Below are positions 37,832 to 50,125 of a stretch of 64,000 nt of DNA, in pieces. Within the stretch, counting starts at the first letter, position 1, and every line of letters starts with the position of its first letter. Source of the DNA: Leptasterias polaris (Eukaryota; Echinodermata; Asteroidea; Forcipulatida; Asteriidae); contig JAZGTN010000177.1 of the NCBI GenBank assembly GCA_037783415.1, forward strand, positions 62,001-126,000, written 5' to 3'. Made by a program: the position numbers and the translations under genes. The notes beneath the pieces are model-generated. The model searched no databases, was not told the origin of the DNA, and worked only from the letters and a program-made list of their open reading frames with translations.

Positions 37832-39979
37832 TGAATCTAAGCGCGATCGGAGACGAACAAAATTAAAACCCCTCAAAACACGCTGAGATGAATTTTTTAA
37901 TAAGAAACAGGGGTGTTGTGAACAAACTGGTTCATTCTGAGCGTATTCTGAGACGAAAAAAATTCAAACCCCTCAGAATGCGCTGAGATTAATTCTTTAC
38001 TAAGAAACATGGGTGTAGTGAACAAACTGGTTGATTCTGAGCGTATTCTGAGACGAAAAAAATTCAAACCCCTCAGAATGCGCTGAGATTAATTCTTTAC
38101 TAAGAAACATGGGTGTACTGAACAAACTGGTTGATTCTGAGCGTATTCTGAGACGAAAAAAATTCAAACCCCTCAGAATGCGCTGAGATTAATTCTTTAC
38201 TAAGAAACATGGGTGTACTGAACAAACTGCTTGATTCTGAGCGTATTCTGAGACGAAAAAAATTCAAACCCCTCAGAATGCGCTGAGATTAATTCTTTAC
38301 TAAGAAACATGGGTGTACTGAACAAACTGGTTGATTCTGAGCGTGATCGGAGACGAAAAAAATTCAAACCCCTCAGAATGCGCTGAGATTAATTCTTTAC
38401 TAAGAAACATGGGTGTACTGAACAAACTGGTTGATTCTGAGCGTATTCTGAGACGAAAAAAATTCAAACCCCTCAGAATGCGCTGAGATTAATTCTTTAC
38501 TAAGAAACATGGGTGTACTGAACAAACTGGTTGATTCTGAGCGTATTCTGAGACTAAAAAAATTCAAACCCCTCAGAATGCGCTGAGATTAATTCTTTAC
38601 TAAGAAACATGGGTGTACTGAACAAACTGGTTGATTCTGAGCGTGATCGGAGACGAAAAAAATTCAAACCCCTCAGAATGCGCTGAGATTAATTCTTTAC
38701 TAAGAAACATGGGTGTACTGAACAAACTGGTTGATTCTGAGCGTATTCTGAGACGAAAAAAATTCAAACCCCTCAGAATGCGCTGAGATTAATTCTTTAC
38801 TAAGAAACATGGGTGTACTGAACAAACTGGTTGATTCTGAGCGTATTCTGAGACGAAAAAAATTCAAACCCCTCAGAATGCGCTGAGATTAATTCTTTAC
38901 TAAGAAACATGGGTGTACTGAACAAACTGGTTGATTCTGAGCGTATTCTGAGACGAAAAAAATTCAAACCCCTCAGAATGCGCTGAGATTAATTCTTTAC
39001 TAAGAAACATGGGTGTACTGAACAAACTGGTTGATTCTGAGCGTATTCTGAGACGAAAAAAATTCAAACCCCTCAGAATGCGCTGAGATTAATTCTTTAC
39101 TAAGAAACATGGGTGTACTGAACAAACTGGTTGATTCTGAGCGTATTCTGAGACGAAAAAAATTCAAACCCCTCAGAATGCGCTGAGATTAATTCTTTAC
39201 TAAGAAACATGGGTGTACTGAACAAACTGGTTGATTCTGAGCGTATTCTGAGACGAAAAAAATTCAAACCCCTCAGAATGCGCTGAGATTAATTCTTTAC
39301 TAAGAAACATGGGTGTACTGAACAAACTGGTTGATTCTGAGCGTATTCTGAGACGAAAAAAATTCAAACCCCTCAGAATGCGCTGAGATTAATTCTTTAC
39401 TAAGAAACATGGGTGTACTGAACAAACTGGTTGATTCTGAGCGTATTCTGAGACGAAAAAAATTCAAACCCCTCAGAATGCGCTGAGATTAATTCTTTAC
39501 TAAGAAACATGGGTGTACTGAACAAACTGCTTGATTCTGAGCGTATTCTGAGACGAAAAAAATTCAAACCCCTCAGAATGCGCTGAGATTAATTCTTTAC
39601 TAAGAAACATGGGTGTACTGAACAAACTGGTTGATTCTGAGCGTATTCTGAGACGAAAAAAATTCAAACCCCTCAGAATGCGCTGAGATTAATTCTTTAC
39701 TAAGAAACATGGGTGTACTGAACAAACTGGTTGATTCTGAGCGTATTCTGAGACGAAAAAAATTCAAACCCCTCAAAACGCGCTGAGATTAATTCTTTAC
39801 TAAGAAACAAGGGTGTACTGAACAAACTGGTTGATTCTGAGCGTGATCGGAGACGAAAAAAATTCAAACCCCTCAAAACGCGCTGAGATTAATTCTTTAC
39901 TAAGAAACAACAGTGTTGGGACCGTACTGGTTGAATCTAAGCGCGATCGGAGATGAAAAAAAATAAAATACCTCAAAAC
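37832..39979. repeat. Satellite block A10 (48-bp partial + 21 monomers)
   Basis: Counterpart of A1 with the same landmark positions: ACTGCTTG in 4, GATCGG in 5 and 8, ACTGCTTG in 17. One private change, GAGACTAAA, is near 38555. Confidence 0.93.
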
Positions 39980-40199
39980 TCCTGTAAACCTGTAAGCCAC
40001 CAGATGTCAATACACTTTCCAGGTTAAAAAGAACACAACATCCTTTGAGGCACAAAACCAGGTCACAAAACCACAAATACATCATGTAATCACAAGCAAA
40101 GTGGCTAGTGAAGCAAGAGTATTACAAACTAAAACAATTGTATAACAATCTGCGCAGGATTAACCACAAGGATACCACACAGCCAGCTTGTCTTTTGAG
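39980..40199. repeat. Spacer 11
   Basis: Matches spacer 1. It is the counterpart of spacer 2 in the 34-kb-offset duplication. Confidence 0.9.
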
Positions 40200-42047
40200 T
40201 GAATCTAAGCGCGATCGGAGACGAACAAAATTAAAACCCCTCAAAACACGCTGAGATGAATTTTTTAATAAGAAACAGGGGTGTTGTGAACAAACTGGTT
40301 CATTCTGAGCGTATTCTGAGACGAAAAAAATTCAAACCCCTCAGAATGCGCTGAGATTAATTCTTTACTAAGAAACATGGGTGTAGTGAACAAACTGGTT
40401 GATTCTGAGCGTATTCTGAGACGAAAAAAATTCAAACCCCTCAGAATGCGCTGAGATTAATTCTTTACTAAGAAACATGGGTGTACTGAACAAACTGGTT
40501 GATTCTGAGCGTATTCTGAGACGAAAAAAATTCAAACCCCTCAGAATGCGCTGAGATTAATTCTTTACTAAGAAACATGGGTGTACTGAACAAACTGCTT
40601 GATTCTGAGCGTATTCTGAGACGAAAAAAATTCAAACCCCTCAGAATGCGCTGAGATTAATTCTTTACTAAGAAACATGGGTGTACTGAACAAACTGGTT
40701 GATTCTGAGCGTGATCGGAGACGAAAAAAATTCAAACCCCTCAGAATGCGCTGAGATTAATTCTTTACTAAGAAACATGGGTGTACTGAACAAACTGGTT
40801 GATTCTGAGCGTATTCTGAGACGAAAAAAATTCAAACCCCTCAGAATGCGCTGAGATTAATTCTTTACTAAGAAACATGGGTGTACTGAACAAACTGGTT
40901 GATTCTGAGCGTATTCTGAGACGAAAAAAATTCAAACCCCTCAGAATGCGCTGAGATTAATTCTTTACTAAGAAACATGGGTGTACTGAACAAACTGGTT
41001 GATTCTGAGCGTATTCTGAGACGAAAAAAATTCAAACCCCTCAGAATGCGCTGAGATTAATTCTTTACTAAGAAACATGGGTGTACTGAACAAACTGGTT
41101 GATTCTGAGCGTATTCTGAGACGAAAAAAATTCAAACCCCTCAGAATGCGCTGAGATTAATTCTTTACTAAGAAACATGGGTGTACTGAACAAACTGGTT
41201 GATTCTGAGCGTATTCTGAGACGAAAAAAATTCAAACCCCTCAGAATGCGCTGAGATTAATTCTTTACTAAGAAACATGGGTGTACTGAACAAACTGGTT
41301 GATTCTGAGCGTATTCTGAGACGAAAAAAATTCAAACCCCTCAGAATGCGCTGAGATTAATTCTTTACTAAGAAACATGGGTGTACTGAACAAACTGGTT
41401 GATTCTGAGCGTATTCTGAGACGAAAAAAATTCAAACCCCTCAGAATGCGCTGAGATTAATTCTTTACTAAGAAACATGGGTGTACTGAACAAACTGGTT
41501 GATTCTGAGCGTATTCTGAGACGAAAAAAATTCAAACCCCTCAGAATGCGCTGAGATTAATTCTTTACTAAGAAACATGGGTGTACTGAACAAACTGCTT
41601 GATTCTGAGCGTATTCTGAGACGAAAAAAATTCAAACCCCTCAGAATGCGCTGAGATTAATTCTTTACTAAGAAACATGGGTGTACTGAACAAACTGGTT
41701 GATTCTGAGCGTATTCTGAGACGAAAAAAATTCAAACCCCTCAGAATGCGCTGAGATTAATTCTTTACTAAGAAACATGGGTGTACTGAACAAACTGGTT
41801 GATTCTGAGCGTATTCTGAGACGAAAAAAATTCAAACCCCTCAAAACGCGCTGAGATTAATTCTTTACTAAGAAACAAGGGTGTACTGAACAAACTGGTT
41901 GATTCTGAGCGTGATCGGAGACGAAAAAAATTCAAACCCCTCAAAACGCGCTGAGATTAATTCTTTACTAAGAAACAACAGTGTTGGGACCGTACTGGTT
42001 GAATCTAAGCGCGATCGGAGATGAAAAAAAATAAAATACCTCAAAAC
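40200..42047. repeat. Satellite block A11 (48-bp partial + 18 monomers)
   Basis: Third copy of the 18-mer class (ACTGCTTG in 4 and 14, GATCGG in 5). No difference from A2 was noticed. Confidence 0.93.
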
Positions 42048-42267
42048 TCCTGTAAACCTGTAAGCCACCAGATGTCAATACACTTTCCAGGTTAAAAAGA
42101 ACACAACATCCTTTGAGGCACAAAACCAGGTCACAAAACCACAAATACATCATGTAATCACAAGCAAAGTGGCTAGTGAAGCAAGAGTATTACAAACTAA
42201 AACAATTGTATAACAATCTGCGCAGGATTAACCACAAGGATACCACACAGCCAGCTTGTCTTTTGAG
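42048..42267. repeat. Spacer 12
   Basis: Matches spacer 1. It is the counterpart of spacer 3. Confidence 0.9.
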
Positions 42268-44715
42268 TGAATCTAAGCGCGATCGGAGACGAACAAAATT
42301 AAAACCCCTCAAAACACGCTGAGATGAATTTTTTAATAAGAAACAGGGGTGTTGTGAACAAACTGGTTCATTCTGAGCGTATTCTGAGACGAAAAAAATT
42401 CAAACCCCTCAGAATGCGCTGAGATTAATTCTTTACTAAGAAACATGGGTGTAGTGAACAAACTGGTTGATTCTGAGCGTATTCTGAGACGAAAAAAATT
42501 CAAACCCCTCAGAATGCGCTGAGATTAATTCTTTACAAAGAAACATGGGTGTACTGAACAAACTGGTTGATTCTGAGCGTATTCTGAGACGAAAAAAATT
42601 CAAACCCCTCAGAATGCGCTGAGATTAATTCTTTACTAAGAAACATGGGTGTACTGAACAAACTGGTTGATTCTGAGCGTATTCTGAGACGAAAAAAATT
42701 CAAACCCCTCAGAATGCGCTGAGATTAATTCTTTACTAAGAGACATGGGTGTACTGAACAAACTGGTTGATTCTGAGCGTATTCTGAGACGAAAAAAATT
42801 CAAACCCCTCAGAATGCGCTGAGATTAATTCTTTACTAAGAAACATGGGTGTACTGAACAAACTGGTTGATTCTGAGCGTATTCTGAGACGAAAAAAATT
42901 CAAACCCCTCAGAATGCGCTGAGATTAATTCTTTACTAAGAAACATGGGTGTACTGAACAAACTGCTTGATTCTGAGCGTATTCTGAGACGAAAAAAATT
43001 CAAACCCCTCAGAATGCGCTGAGATTAATTCTTTACTAAGAAACATGGGTGTACTGAACAAACTGGTTGATTCTGAGCGTGATCGGAGACGAAAAAAATT
43101 CAAACCCCTCAGAATGCGCTGAGATTAATTCTTTACTAAGAAACATGGGTGTACTGAACAAACTGGTTGATTCTGAGCGTATTCTGAGAGGAAAAAAATT
43201 CAAACCCCTCAGAATGCGCTGAGATTAATTCTTTACTAAGAAACATGGGTGTACTGAACAAACTGGTTGATTCTGAGCGTATTCTGAGACGAAAAAAATT
43301 CAAACCCCTCAGAATGCGCTGAGATTAATTCTTTACTAAGAAACATGGGTGTACTGAACAAACTGGTTGATTCTGAGCGTATTCTGAGACGAAAAAAATT
43401 CAAACCCCTCAGAATGCGCTGAGATTAATTCTTTACTAAGAAACATGGGTGTACTGAACAAACTGGTTGATTCTGAGCGTATTCTGAGACGAAAAAAATT
43501 CAAACCCCTCAGAATGCGCTGAGATTAATTCTTTACTAAGAAACATGGGTGTACTGAACAAACTGGTTGATTCTGAGCGTATTCTGAGACGAAAAAAATT
43601 CAAACCCCTCAGAATGCGCTGAGATTAATTCTTTACTAAGAAACATGGGTGTACTGAACAAACTGGTTGATTCTGAGCGTATTCTGAGACGAAAAAAATT
43701 CAAACCCCTCAGAATGCGCTGAGATTAATTCTTTACTAAGAAACATGGGTGTACTGAACAAACTGGTTGATTCTGAGCGTATTCTGAGACGAAAAAAATT
43801 CAAACCCCTCAGAATGCGCTGAGATTAATTCTTTACTAAGAAACATGGGTGTACTGAACAAACTGGTTGATTCTGAGCGTATTCTGAGACGAAAAAAATT
43901 CAAACCCCTCAGAATGCGCTGAGATTAATTCTTTACTAAGAAACATGGGTGTACTGAACAAACTGCTTGATTCTGAGCGTATTCTGAGACGAAAAAAATT
44001 CAAACCCCTCAGAATGCGCTGAGATTAATTCTTTACTAAGAAACATGGGTGTACTGAACAAACTGGTTGATTCTGAGCGTATTCTGAGACGAAAAAAATT
44101 CAAACCCCTCAGAATGCGCTGAGATTAATTCTTTACTAAGAAACATGGGTGTACTGAACAAACTGGTTGATTCTGAGCGTATTCTGAGACGAAAAAAATT
44201 CAAACCCCTCAGAATGCGCTGAGATTAATTCTTTACTAAGAAACATGGGTGTACTGAACAAACTGCTTGATTCTGAGCGTATTCTGAGACGAAAAAAATT
44301 CAAACCCCTCAGAATGCGCTGAGATTAATTCTTTACTAAGAAACATGGGTGTACTGAACAAACTGGTTGATTCTGAGCGTATTCTGAGACGAAAAAAATT
44401 CAAACCCCTCAGAATGCGCTGAGATTAATTCTTTACTAAGAAACATGGGTGTACTGAACAAACTGGTTGATTCTGAGCGTATTCTGAGACGAAAAAAATT
44501 CAAACCCCTCAAAACGCGCTGAGATTAATTCTTTACTAAGAAACAAGGGTGTACTGAACAAACTGGTTGATTCTGAGCGTGATCGGAGACGAAAAAAATT
44601 CAAACCCCTCAAAACGCGCTGAGATTAATTCTTTACTAAGAAACAACAGTGTTGGGACCGTACTGGTTGAATCTAAGCGCGATCGGAGATGAAAAAAAAT
44701 AAAATACCTCAAAAC
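42268..44715. repeat. Satellite block A12 (48-bp partial + 24 monomers)
   Basis: 24-mer class sharing every landmark of A3, including the rare GAGAGGAAA in monomer 9 (near 43187), so A3 and A12 are sister copies to the exclusion of A6. Confidence 0.93.
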
Positions 44716-44935
44716 TCCTGTAAACCTGTAAGCCACCAGATGTCAATACACTTTCCAGGTTAAAAAGAACACAACATCCTTTGAGGCACAAAACCAGGTC
44801 ACAAAACCACAAATACATCATGTAATCACAAGCAAAGTGGCTAGTGAAGCAAGAGTATTACAAACTAAAACAATTGTATAACAATCTGCGCAGGATTAAC
44901 CACAAGGATACCACACAGCCAGCTTGTCTTTTGAG
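44716..44935. repeat. Spacer 13
   Basis: Matches spacer 1. It opens the block that received the retrotransposon. Confidence 0.9.
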
Positions 44936-45997
44936 TGAATCTAAGCGCGATCGGAGACGAACAAAATTAAAACCCCTCAAAACACGCTGAGATGAATTTT
45001 TTAATAAGAAACAGGGGTGTTGTGAACAAACTGGTTCATTCTGAGCGTATTCTGAGACGAAAAAAATTCAAACCCCTCAGAATGCGCTGAGATTAATTCT
45101 TTACTAAGAAACATGGGTGTAGTGAACAAACTGGTTGATTCTGAGCGTATTCTGAGACGAAAAAAATTCAAACCCCTCAGAATGCGCTGAGATTAATTCT
45201 TTACAAAGAAACATGGGTGTACTGAACAAACTGGTTGATTCTGAGCGTATTCTGAGACGAAAAAAATTCAAACCCCTCAGAATGCGCTGAGATTAATTCT
45301 TTACTAAGAAACATGGGTGTACTGAACAAACTGGTTGATTCTGAGCGTATTCTGAGACGAAAAAAATTCAAACCCCTCAGAATGCGCTGAGATTAATTCT
45401 TTACTAAGAAACATGGGTGTACTGAACAAACTGGTTGATTCTGAGCGTATTCTGAGACGAAAAACATTCAAACCCCTCAGAATGCGCTGAGATTAATTCT
45501 TTACTAAGAAACATGGGTGTACTGAACAAACTGGTTGATTCTGAGCGTATTCTGAGACGAAAAAATTTCAAACCCCTCAGAATGCGCTGAGATTAATTCT
45601 TTACTAAGAAACATGGGTGTACTGAACAAACTGGTTGATTCTGAGCGTATTCTGAGACGAAAAAAATTCAAACCCCTCAGAATGCGCTGAGATTAATTCT
45701 TTACTAAGAAACATGGGTGTACTGAACAAACTGGTTGATTCTGAGCGTATTCTGAGACGAAAAAAATTCAAACCCCTCAGAATGCGCTGAGATTAATTCT
45801 TTACTAAGAAACATGGGTGTACTGAACAAACTGGTTGATTCTGAGCGTATTCTGAGACGAAAAAAATTCAAACCCCTCAGAATGCGCTGATATTAATTCT
45901 TTACTAAGAAACATGGGTGTACTGAACAAACTGGTTGATTCTGAGCGTATTCTGAGACGAAAAAAATTCAAACCCCTCAGAATGCGCTGAGATTAAT

Positions 45998-46002
<5 letters not shown>
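44936..46002. repeat. Satellite block A13, left part up to the retrotransposon
   Basis: Holds the 48-bp partial, ten monomers and 19 bp of the eleventh. Landmarks TGTAGTG, TTTACAAAG, AAAAACATTC, AAAAAATTTC and GATAT (45884) equal the start of A4. The interrupted monomer starts at 45984 and breaks after TTCTTT at its position 19, where the poly(T) of the inserted element begins. Confidence 0.94.
45998..46002. repeat. Target-site duplication of the retrotransposon, 3' side
   Basis: TCTTT, monomer positions 15-19, reappears at 51704-51708 where the same monomer resumes. The length is at most 5 bp because the next satellite base is A. It could be as short as 2 bp, because the T run merges with the poly(A) tail. 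Confidence 0.75.

Positions 46003-46042
<40 letters not shown>
46003..46042 (-). other. Poly(A) tail of the retrotransposon
   Basis: Forty uninterrupted T on the plus strand (43 counting the three T of the target that precede it). An uninterrupted tail of this length is expected of a recent insertion by target-primed reverse transcription. Confidence 0.9.
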
Positions 46043-46067
46043 CTCTTAAAGGAGTTATGCTTCTCCA

Positions 46068-46073
46068 TTTATT
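46068..46073 (-). promoter_or_regulatory. Poly(A) signal AATAAA
   Basis: TTTATT on the plus strand reads AATAAA in the element sense, 25 nt before the first A of the tail, which is the canonical spacing for cleavage and polyadenylation. Confidence 0.75.
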
Positions 46074-46110
46074 CAACAGTAACAAACATCAAATACTCCC
46101 TGTTAATAAA

Positions 46111-46127
46111 AGTCTTCAATAAAGACT
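46111..46127 (-). other. Stem-loop in the 3' UTR
   Basis: A perfect 6-bp inverted repeat AGTCTT-CAATA-AAGACT with a 5-nt loop, about 70 nt before the tail. It could be part of the template signal for the element's reverse transcriptase, but such short stems also occur by chance. Confidence 0.4.
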
Positions 46128-46313
46128 GCTATCTTATAATACATACAGGGATTCACAGACGATAATACATTAATAAATAATTAAATAAATACAAATAAAA
46201 ATATATACAATTTAGCGTGATGTAATCACGTGGTTCGAGAAAAACGATACGTTGTAATTAATTCAAAACAAATTAAATCACATCGATGCATCAAAGGTTG
46301 AAACAAAGAAACA

Positions 46314-49300
46314 TTAATAATCAAATTTGACCTCATCATTAATGGTGAAACACAACGCATTATTTCTTGTGTAACAAGTTTCGAAAAAACCCGGTCTCAA
46401 TCTGGTCTTTTCCATTCGAATGAAATATTTTAAATTTCTTTTAAACTGATTGACGATCTCGATTTCTGCTGGTCTTGAATAGCTGTTAAAAACCTTTTTG
46501 CATCGAATATTCCAAATCAGTCTAAGCAGTTTAGCTACAATGACAGCCTGAACCGGTTTTAATCCATATCCAAGAATTCTGTTGGAATCATTCAAATAGA
46601 AATGTTTGTTACCTGTATATTTTCTAAGCAATCTTTCTACAAAAATCCAAGCATCCAATGTGTAAGAACAATATATGAAAATATGCTCGTGAGTTTCTTT
46701 TTCAACATTACAAAGCGGGCAAGTTTGTTCTTTAACTACACCCATTTTCATCAAAATGTCTTTAGTGGGTAAAATTCTATGTCTAAGTTTGTACATAAAC
46801 TGTTTGTCATCTGGATCTAACAACCCATTTTTCCAATTACTCTTCCAAATTGAAGGCCAATTTAAATCTTGTCCGAGTTGAAAAATATTTTTCCATACTA
46901 CTTGTACCTTGGGAGAAACAAATTTACCTAGTATGAAGTTCATGTAATTAGATTTCACATTAGTTTCAAAAATTGGAACAACTTTGCTTTGATGATCACA
47001 CATGACAAGCCAGTTACTCGCGTGCACAGCCGGTCCTTCTCTTTTCTCATTTATCAAAGTATAATCTATGTGTTTTTCAATTCTCTTCAGTATTCTACCA
47101 GCATTCATATTTTTAATACCACATGCTCTGGCAATATCCTGAAATGAAAAAAGTTCCCCGTTTCTAACTACATCTCCAACATTAAAACACCCAACTGATT
47201 TTAGTAGAGGGCTGTTTAAAAGTGATTCATCCCTAGTGACCTTAGCATTATTCCACAAAGGAACTTCCATAGCTTCCCACTTGCAGGTAAAATTACATAA
47301 AAACTTCCCTTCTGCTTTCTTAAAAGCAGCAATAAGATCTTTATAAAACGGGGTGGTTTGAAAATTCTTATGGATGTTAGCAAATATATACCACCCTAAA
47401 TGATCAGCAGCTCCAGCACATTTCAACCAATAATCAAAATACAGTTTCCATTTACCTTGAGATGATGGATACCTAGCTAGCCATTGAAGCTTAAGGCTCA
47501 ATAATTTACTATTAATATCCAAAAGGCCCATCCCCCCCAATTCTTTGGGCCCAGTGATGGTATTTCTCTTTATTTTCTCAATTTTCCCATTCCAAAAAAA
47601 TTTCCAAATCAGGTCATTCATCTTTTTTATCAAGAAGTTGGAACATTCAACCACGCTGCCAAGGTAATTAATCCCTGCTCCAATCAAACTGTTAACAATC
47701 ACTACTTTACCGTTTAATGTTAGGTTACGTTTAGACCATTTGTTGAGAGTAGAGCTAATTTTGTTGATTCTGGGACCCCAATTGTCTTCGGGCGTTATGT
47801 CATTCCCAAATTCAATACCAAGAATTCTAAGTTTCTTAACAATTTTAAATTTACCAGGGCTATCCTTTCTATTTCTCCAATTCCCTAACCATAGACTTTT
47901 AGATTTATCATCATTAAGTTTAGATCCACTTCCTTTACAATATACGTTGAGAATGTTCTGAATAACTTCAAACTCCATATTGTCACTAATAAATATATTT
48001 GTGTCGTCAGCATGTTGAATTAAACGAACACTGCATTCCCCATTAGGGGTAACAATACCTTTAAGTTTACAATTACTTCTGACTAAAGAAGCTAACCCTT
48101 CGGCACAAATGGAATACAACAAAGGCGATAGTGGGCACCCTTGTCTAATCCCTCTTTCAACCTTAACAGGAGCACCAATGAAGTTGTTCAGGATAATACT
48201 ACAATAAGGATTACTGTACAGAACTTTAATCCACTTAATCAAAGTCGATGGGACACCCATTTTTTCCATAACATTAAACATATAAATCCAACTAATACGA
48301 TCAAAAGCTTTTTCCTGATCTATGCTGAGAAGACAAGCTTGTAAATTATTCCAGTTAGTAAAATCAATAACATCTCTTAAGAGCATAATATTATCTTGAA
48401 TATTTCTAGATGTAACCCCACAGGTTTGCTCTTCTCCAATAATAAAGGGCATGATGCGTTTCAATCTGTTGGTGATCACTTTAGACAGGATTTTATAATC
48501 CACGTTGAGCAGGCTAATGGGTCGCCAGTTTTTTAAATCGTGTCTGTCGCCCAAATTTTTATAAATGAGTCTAATCAATGCCGCATTCATAGATTTACAC
48601 ATTGTACCTTTTTTAAGACAATCATTATAAATATCAATTAAATCTAAACTAATGATATCCCAAAAGGTTTGGTAGAATTCTACAGTCAGACCATCCTGAC
48701 CCGGGGACTTATTTTTGTTCATCTGAAATATTGCTGTCCTAACTTCATCTGCAGTAATTTCACAATCGAGATTTGAATGAATGTCTTCAGGAATTTGTGT
48801 GGTTTCTATTTTGGAAACAATAGCCTGTAGGTGAAAGTCAGATATTTCCTCTGCTTTATACAAATTACCATAGAACATATTGGCACATTTTAACATAGTG
48901 TCTGATTGGTTTGCATAACTACCGTCGTTGGTGAGTAATTTGTCGATTTTCCCATTATTAATTTGCTGCTTTTCCAGGTTGAGGAAATATTTAGAAGCCT
49001 TTTCGCCTTCATCTTTAATAGTGTTACGAATTCTAATTTGGGCTTTTTTCCACTCATTAGTCTCGTAACTTTTAAGTTCGGTTTCAATTTTATTAATAGC
49101 ATCAACATCGGAGTTTAAACCTTTACTCAAAAGAGAAGCATATTGTTTCTGTAGGTTAACTTGATGTTGTTTTTGAACTGAGGCTTTTTCTTTACCATAT
49201 TCTTGAATAATTTCCTTTATCCTAAATTTGCCACTTTCCCACCAGTCAGACACGCTGTCGTATTTATATTTTTGTGTTATCCAGTAATTCCAAAGGTTAA

Positions 49301-50102
49301 CAATTCTAAAGTTACAATCTTCGTCTTTTAGCAGACTATTATTGCATATCCATCTGCCTTGACCGTGTGGTGTACTAGTGTCATGTAATTTCATACGGAC
49401 AATATGATGATCAGAAAGTCCATACGAAATGACTGACATATCTATCACACTGCAGAGAAGATTGAAAGAGATAAATAAATAATCGATTCTACTTTCTTGT
49501 TTAGTGACTTTATGATAATGGGTGCTTCCTGTTTCTTCGGGGTGAACTGTGCGCCAAGAATCGATGAGATTTTTCTCCTGTGTAACATTCTTAAGAATAA
49601 CTTTACTAACATCTTTACTAATGGAATTATCAATGTTGCAATTAAAATCCCCTCCTATTATCCAATTATAATCACCAGTTATACGATCACTTAGATTATC
49701 AAAAAAATAAGATCTGGCATACTGTTCGTTTGGAGCATAAACAGAAGCTACCGATAGAGTAGTATTATTCCAATTGATTTCTCCTTTAATCCATCTGCCT
49801 TCCTCATCCTGATCAATATTTTTTAACTCAAGATCATATTTTTCTGAGACAAGGATCGCTACCCCCCTAGACTGACGATTACCGTGACATAAATACATTT
49901 TTCCTTTCCACTGTGTGCTCCAAATGGAGACATCAGCTGGTTCGCTATGAGTTTCCTGTAGGAAAATTATACTAAATTTTCTGCGCTCCAAATAGTCAAA
50001 CAAAACATTTCTTTTCAAATCTTTTCTTAAACCATTTACATTAATCGATGCCACTGATAAGAAGGACATAAATAATATAAGTTTGATCACACATGGTACC
50101 AT
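46314..50102 (-). CDS. ORF2: Retrotransposon ORF2: endonuclease/reverse transcriptase, 1262 aa
   Basis: Nicks target DNA and copies the element RNA from the nick. Residues about 13-240 are an APE-type endonuclease. The metal and active-site residues align with those of L1: N21, E50 (LQETH), Y122, D152 and N154 (GGDFN), D207 (SRIDYLF) and S230-D231-H232 (SDHH). The reverse transcriptase spans about 450-770, with SPGQDGLTVEFY (466-477), NWRPISLLNVDYKI (525-538), D595 (SIDQEKAFD), RGIRQGCPLSPLLY (650-663) and the catalytic D699-D700. The last motif reads HADD, where Y/FADD is usual. The C-terminal zinc finger is near 1128-1145 (CPLC...HEH...C). There is no RNase H. The ATG at 50102 lies in a GCCATGG context; M12 (MSFLS) is an alternative start. 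ORF1 ends 23 bp upstream in another frame, which suggests reinitiation. Confidence 0.95.
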   Translation of the reverse strand: MVPCVIKLILFMSFLSVASINVNGLRKDLKRNVLFDYLERRKFSIIFLQETHSEPADVSIWSTQWKGKMYLCHGNRQSRGVAILVSEKYDLELKNIDQDEEGRWIKGEINWNNTTLSVASVYAPNEQYARSYFFDNLSDRITGDYNWIIGGDFNCNIDNSISKDVSKVILKNVTQEKNLIDSWRTVHPEETGSTHYHKVTKQESRIDYLFISFNLLCSVIDMSVISYGLSDHHIVRMKLHDTSTPHGQGRWICNNSLLKDEDCNFRIVNLWNYWITQKYKYDSVSDWWESGKFRIKEIIQEYGKEKASVQKQHQVNLQKQYASLLSKGLNSDVDAINKIETELKSYETNEWKKAQIRIRNTIKDEGEKASKYFLNLEKQQINNGKIDKLLTNDGSYANQSDTMLKCANMFYGNLYKAEEISDFHLQAIVSKIETTQIPEDIHSNLDCEITADEVRTAIFQMNKNKSPGQDGLTVEFYQTFWDIISLDLIDIYNDCLKKGTMCKSMNAALIRLIYKNLGDRHDLKNWRPISLLNVDYKILSKVITNRLKRIMPFIIGEEQTCGVTSRNIQDNIMLLRDVIDFTNWNNLQACLLSIDQEKAFDRISWIYMFNVMEKMGVPSTLIKWIKVLYSNPYCSIILNNFIGAPVKVERGIRQGCPLSPLLYSICAEGLASLVRSNCKLKGIVTPNGECSVRLIQHADDTNIFISDNMEFEVIQNILNVYCKGSGSKLNDDKSKSLWLGNWRNRKDSPGKFKIVKKLRILGIEFGNDITPEDNWGPRINKISSTLNKWSKRNLTLNGKVVIVNSLIGAGINYLGSVVECSNFLIKKMNDLIWKFFWNGKIEKIKRNTITGPKELGGMGLLDINSKLLSLKLQWLARYPSSQGKWKLYFDYWLKCAGAADHLGWYIFANIHKNFQTTPFYKDLIAAFKKAEGKFLCNFTCKWEAMEVPLWNNAKVTRDESLLNSPLLKSVGCFNVGDVVRNGELFSFQDIARACGIKNMNAGRILKRIEKHIDYTLINEKREGPAVHASNWLVMCDHQSKVVPIFETNVKSNYMNFILGKFVSPKVQVVWKNIFQLGQDLNWPSIWKSNWKNGLLDPDDKQFMYKLRHRILPTKDILMKMGVVKEQTCPLCNVEKETHEHIFIYCSYTLDAWIFVERLLRKYTGNKHFYLNDSNRILGYGLKPVQAVIVAKLLRLIWNIRCKKVFNSYSRPAEIEIVNQFKRNLKYFIRMEKTRLRPGFFETCYTRNNALCFTINDEVKFDY

Positions 50103-50125
50103 GGCTTATTAAAAAGAAATTCTCT

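Larger units (their letters stand above)
46043..46313 (-). other. 3' UTR of the retrotransposon
   Basis: 271 bp between the ORF2 stop and the tail, A/T-rich in its middle (46160-46215). It holds a poly(A) signal and short stem-loops. GGAG and CTCC (46051-46066) can pair next to the tail, and AGTCTT/AAGACT pair at 46111-46127. Structured 3' ends serve as RT recognition sites in several LINE families; that role is only inferred here. Confidence 0.75.

Noticed and set aside
47740..49694. Short ORFs on both strands inside ORF2
   Set aside because: All overlap the 1262-aa ORF2 with its ordered catalytic motifs and have no features of their own.
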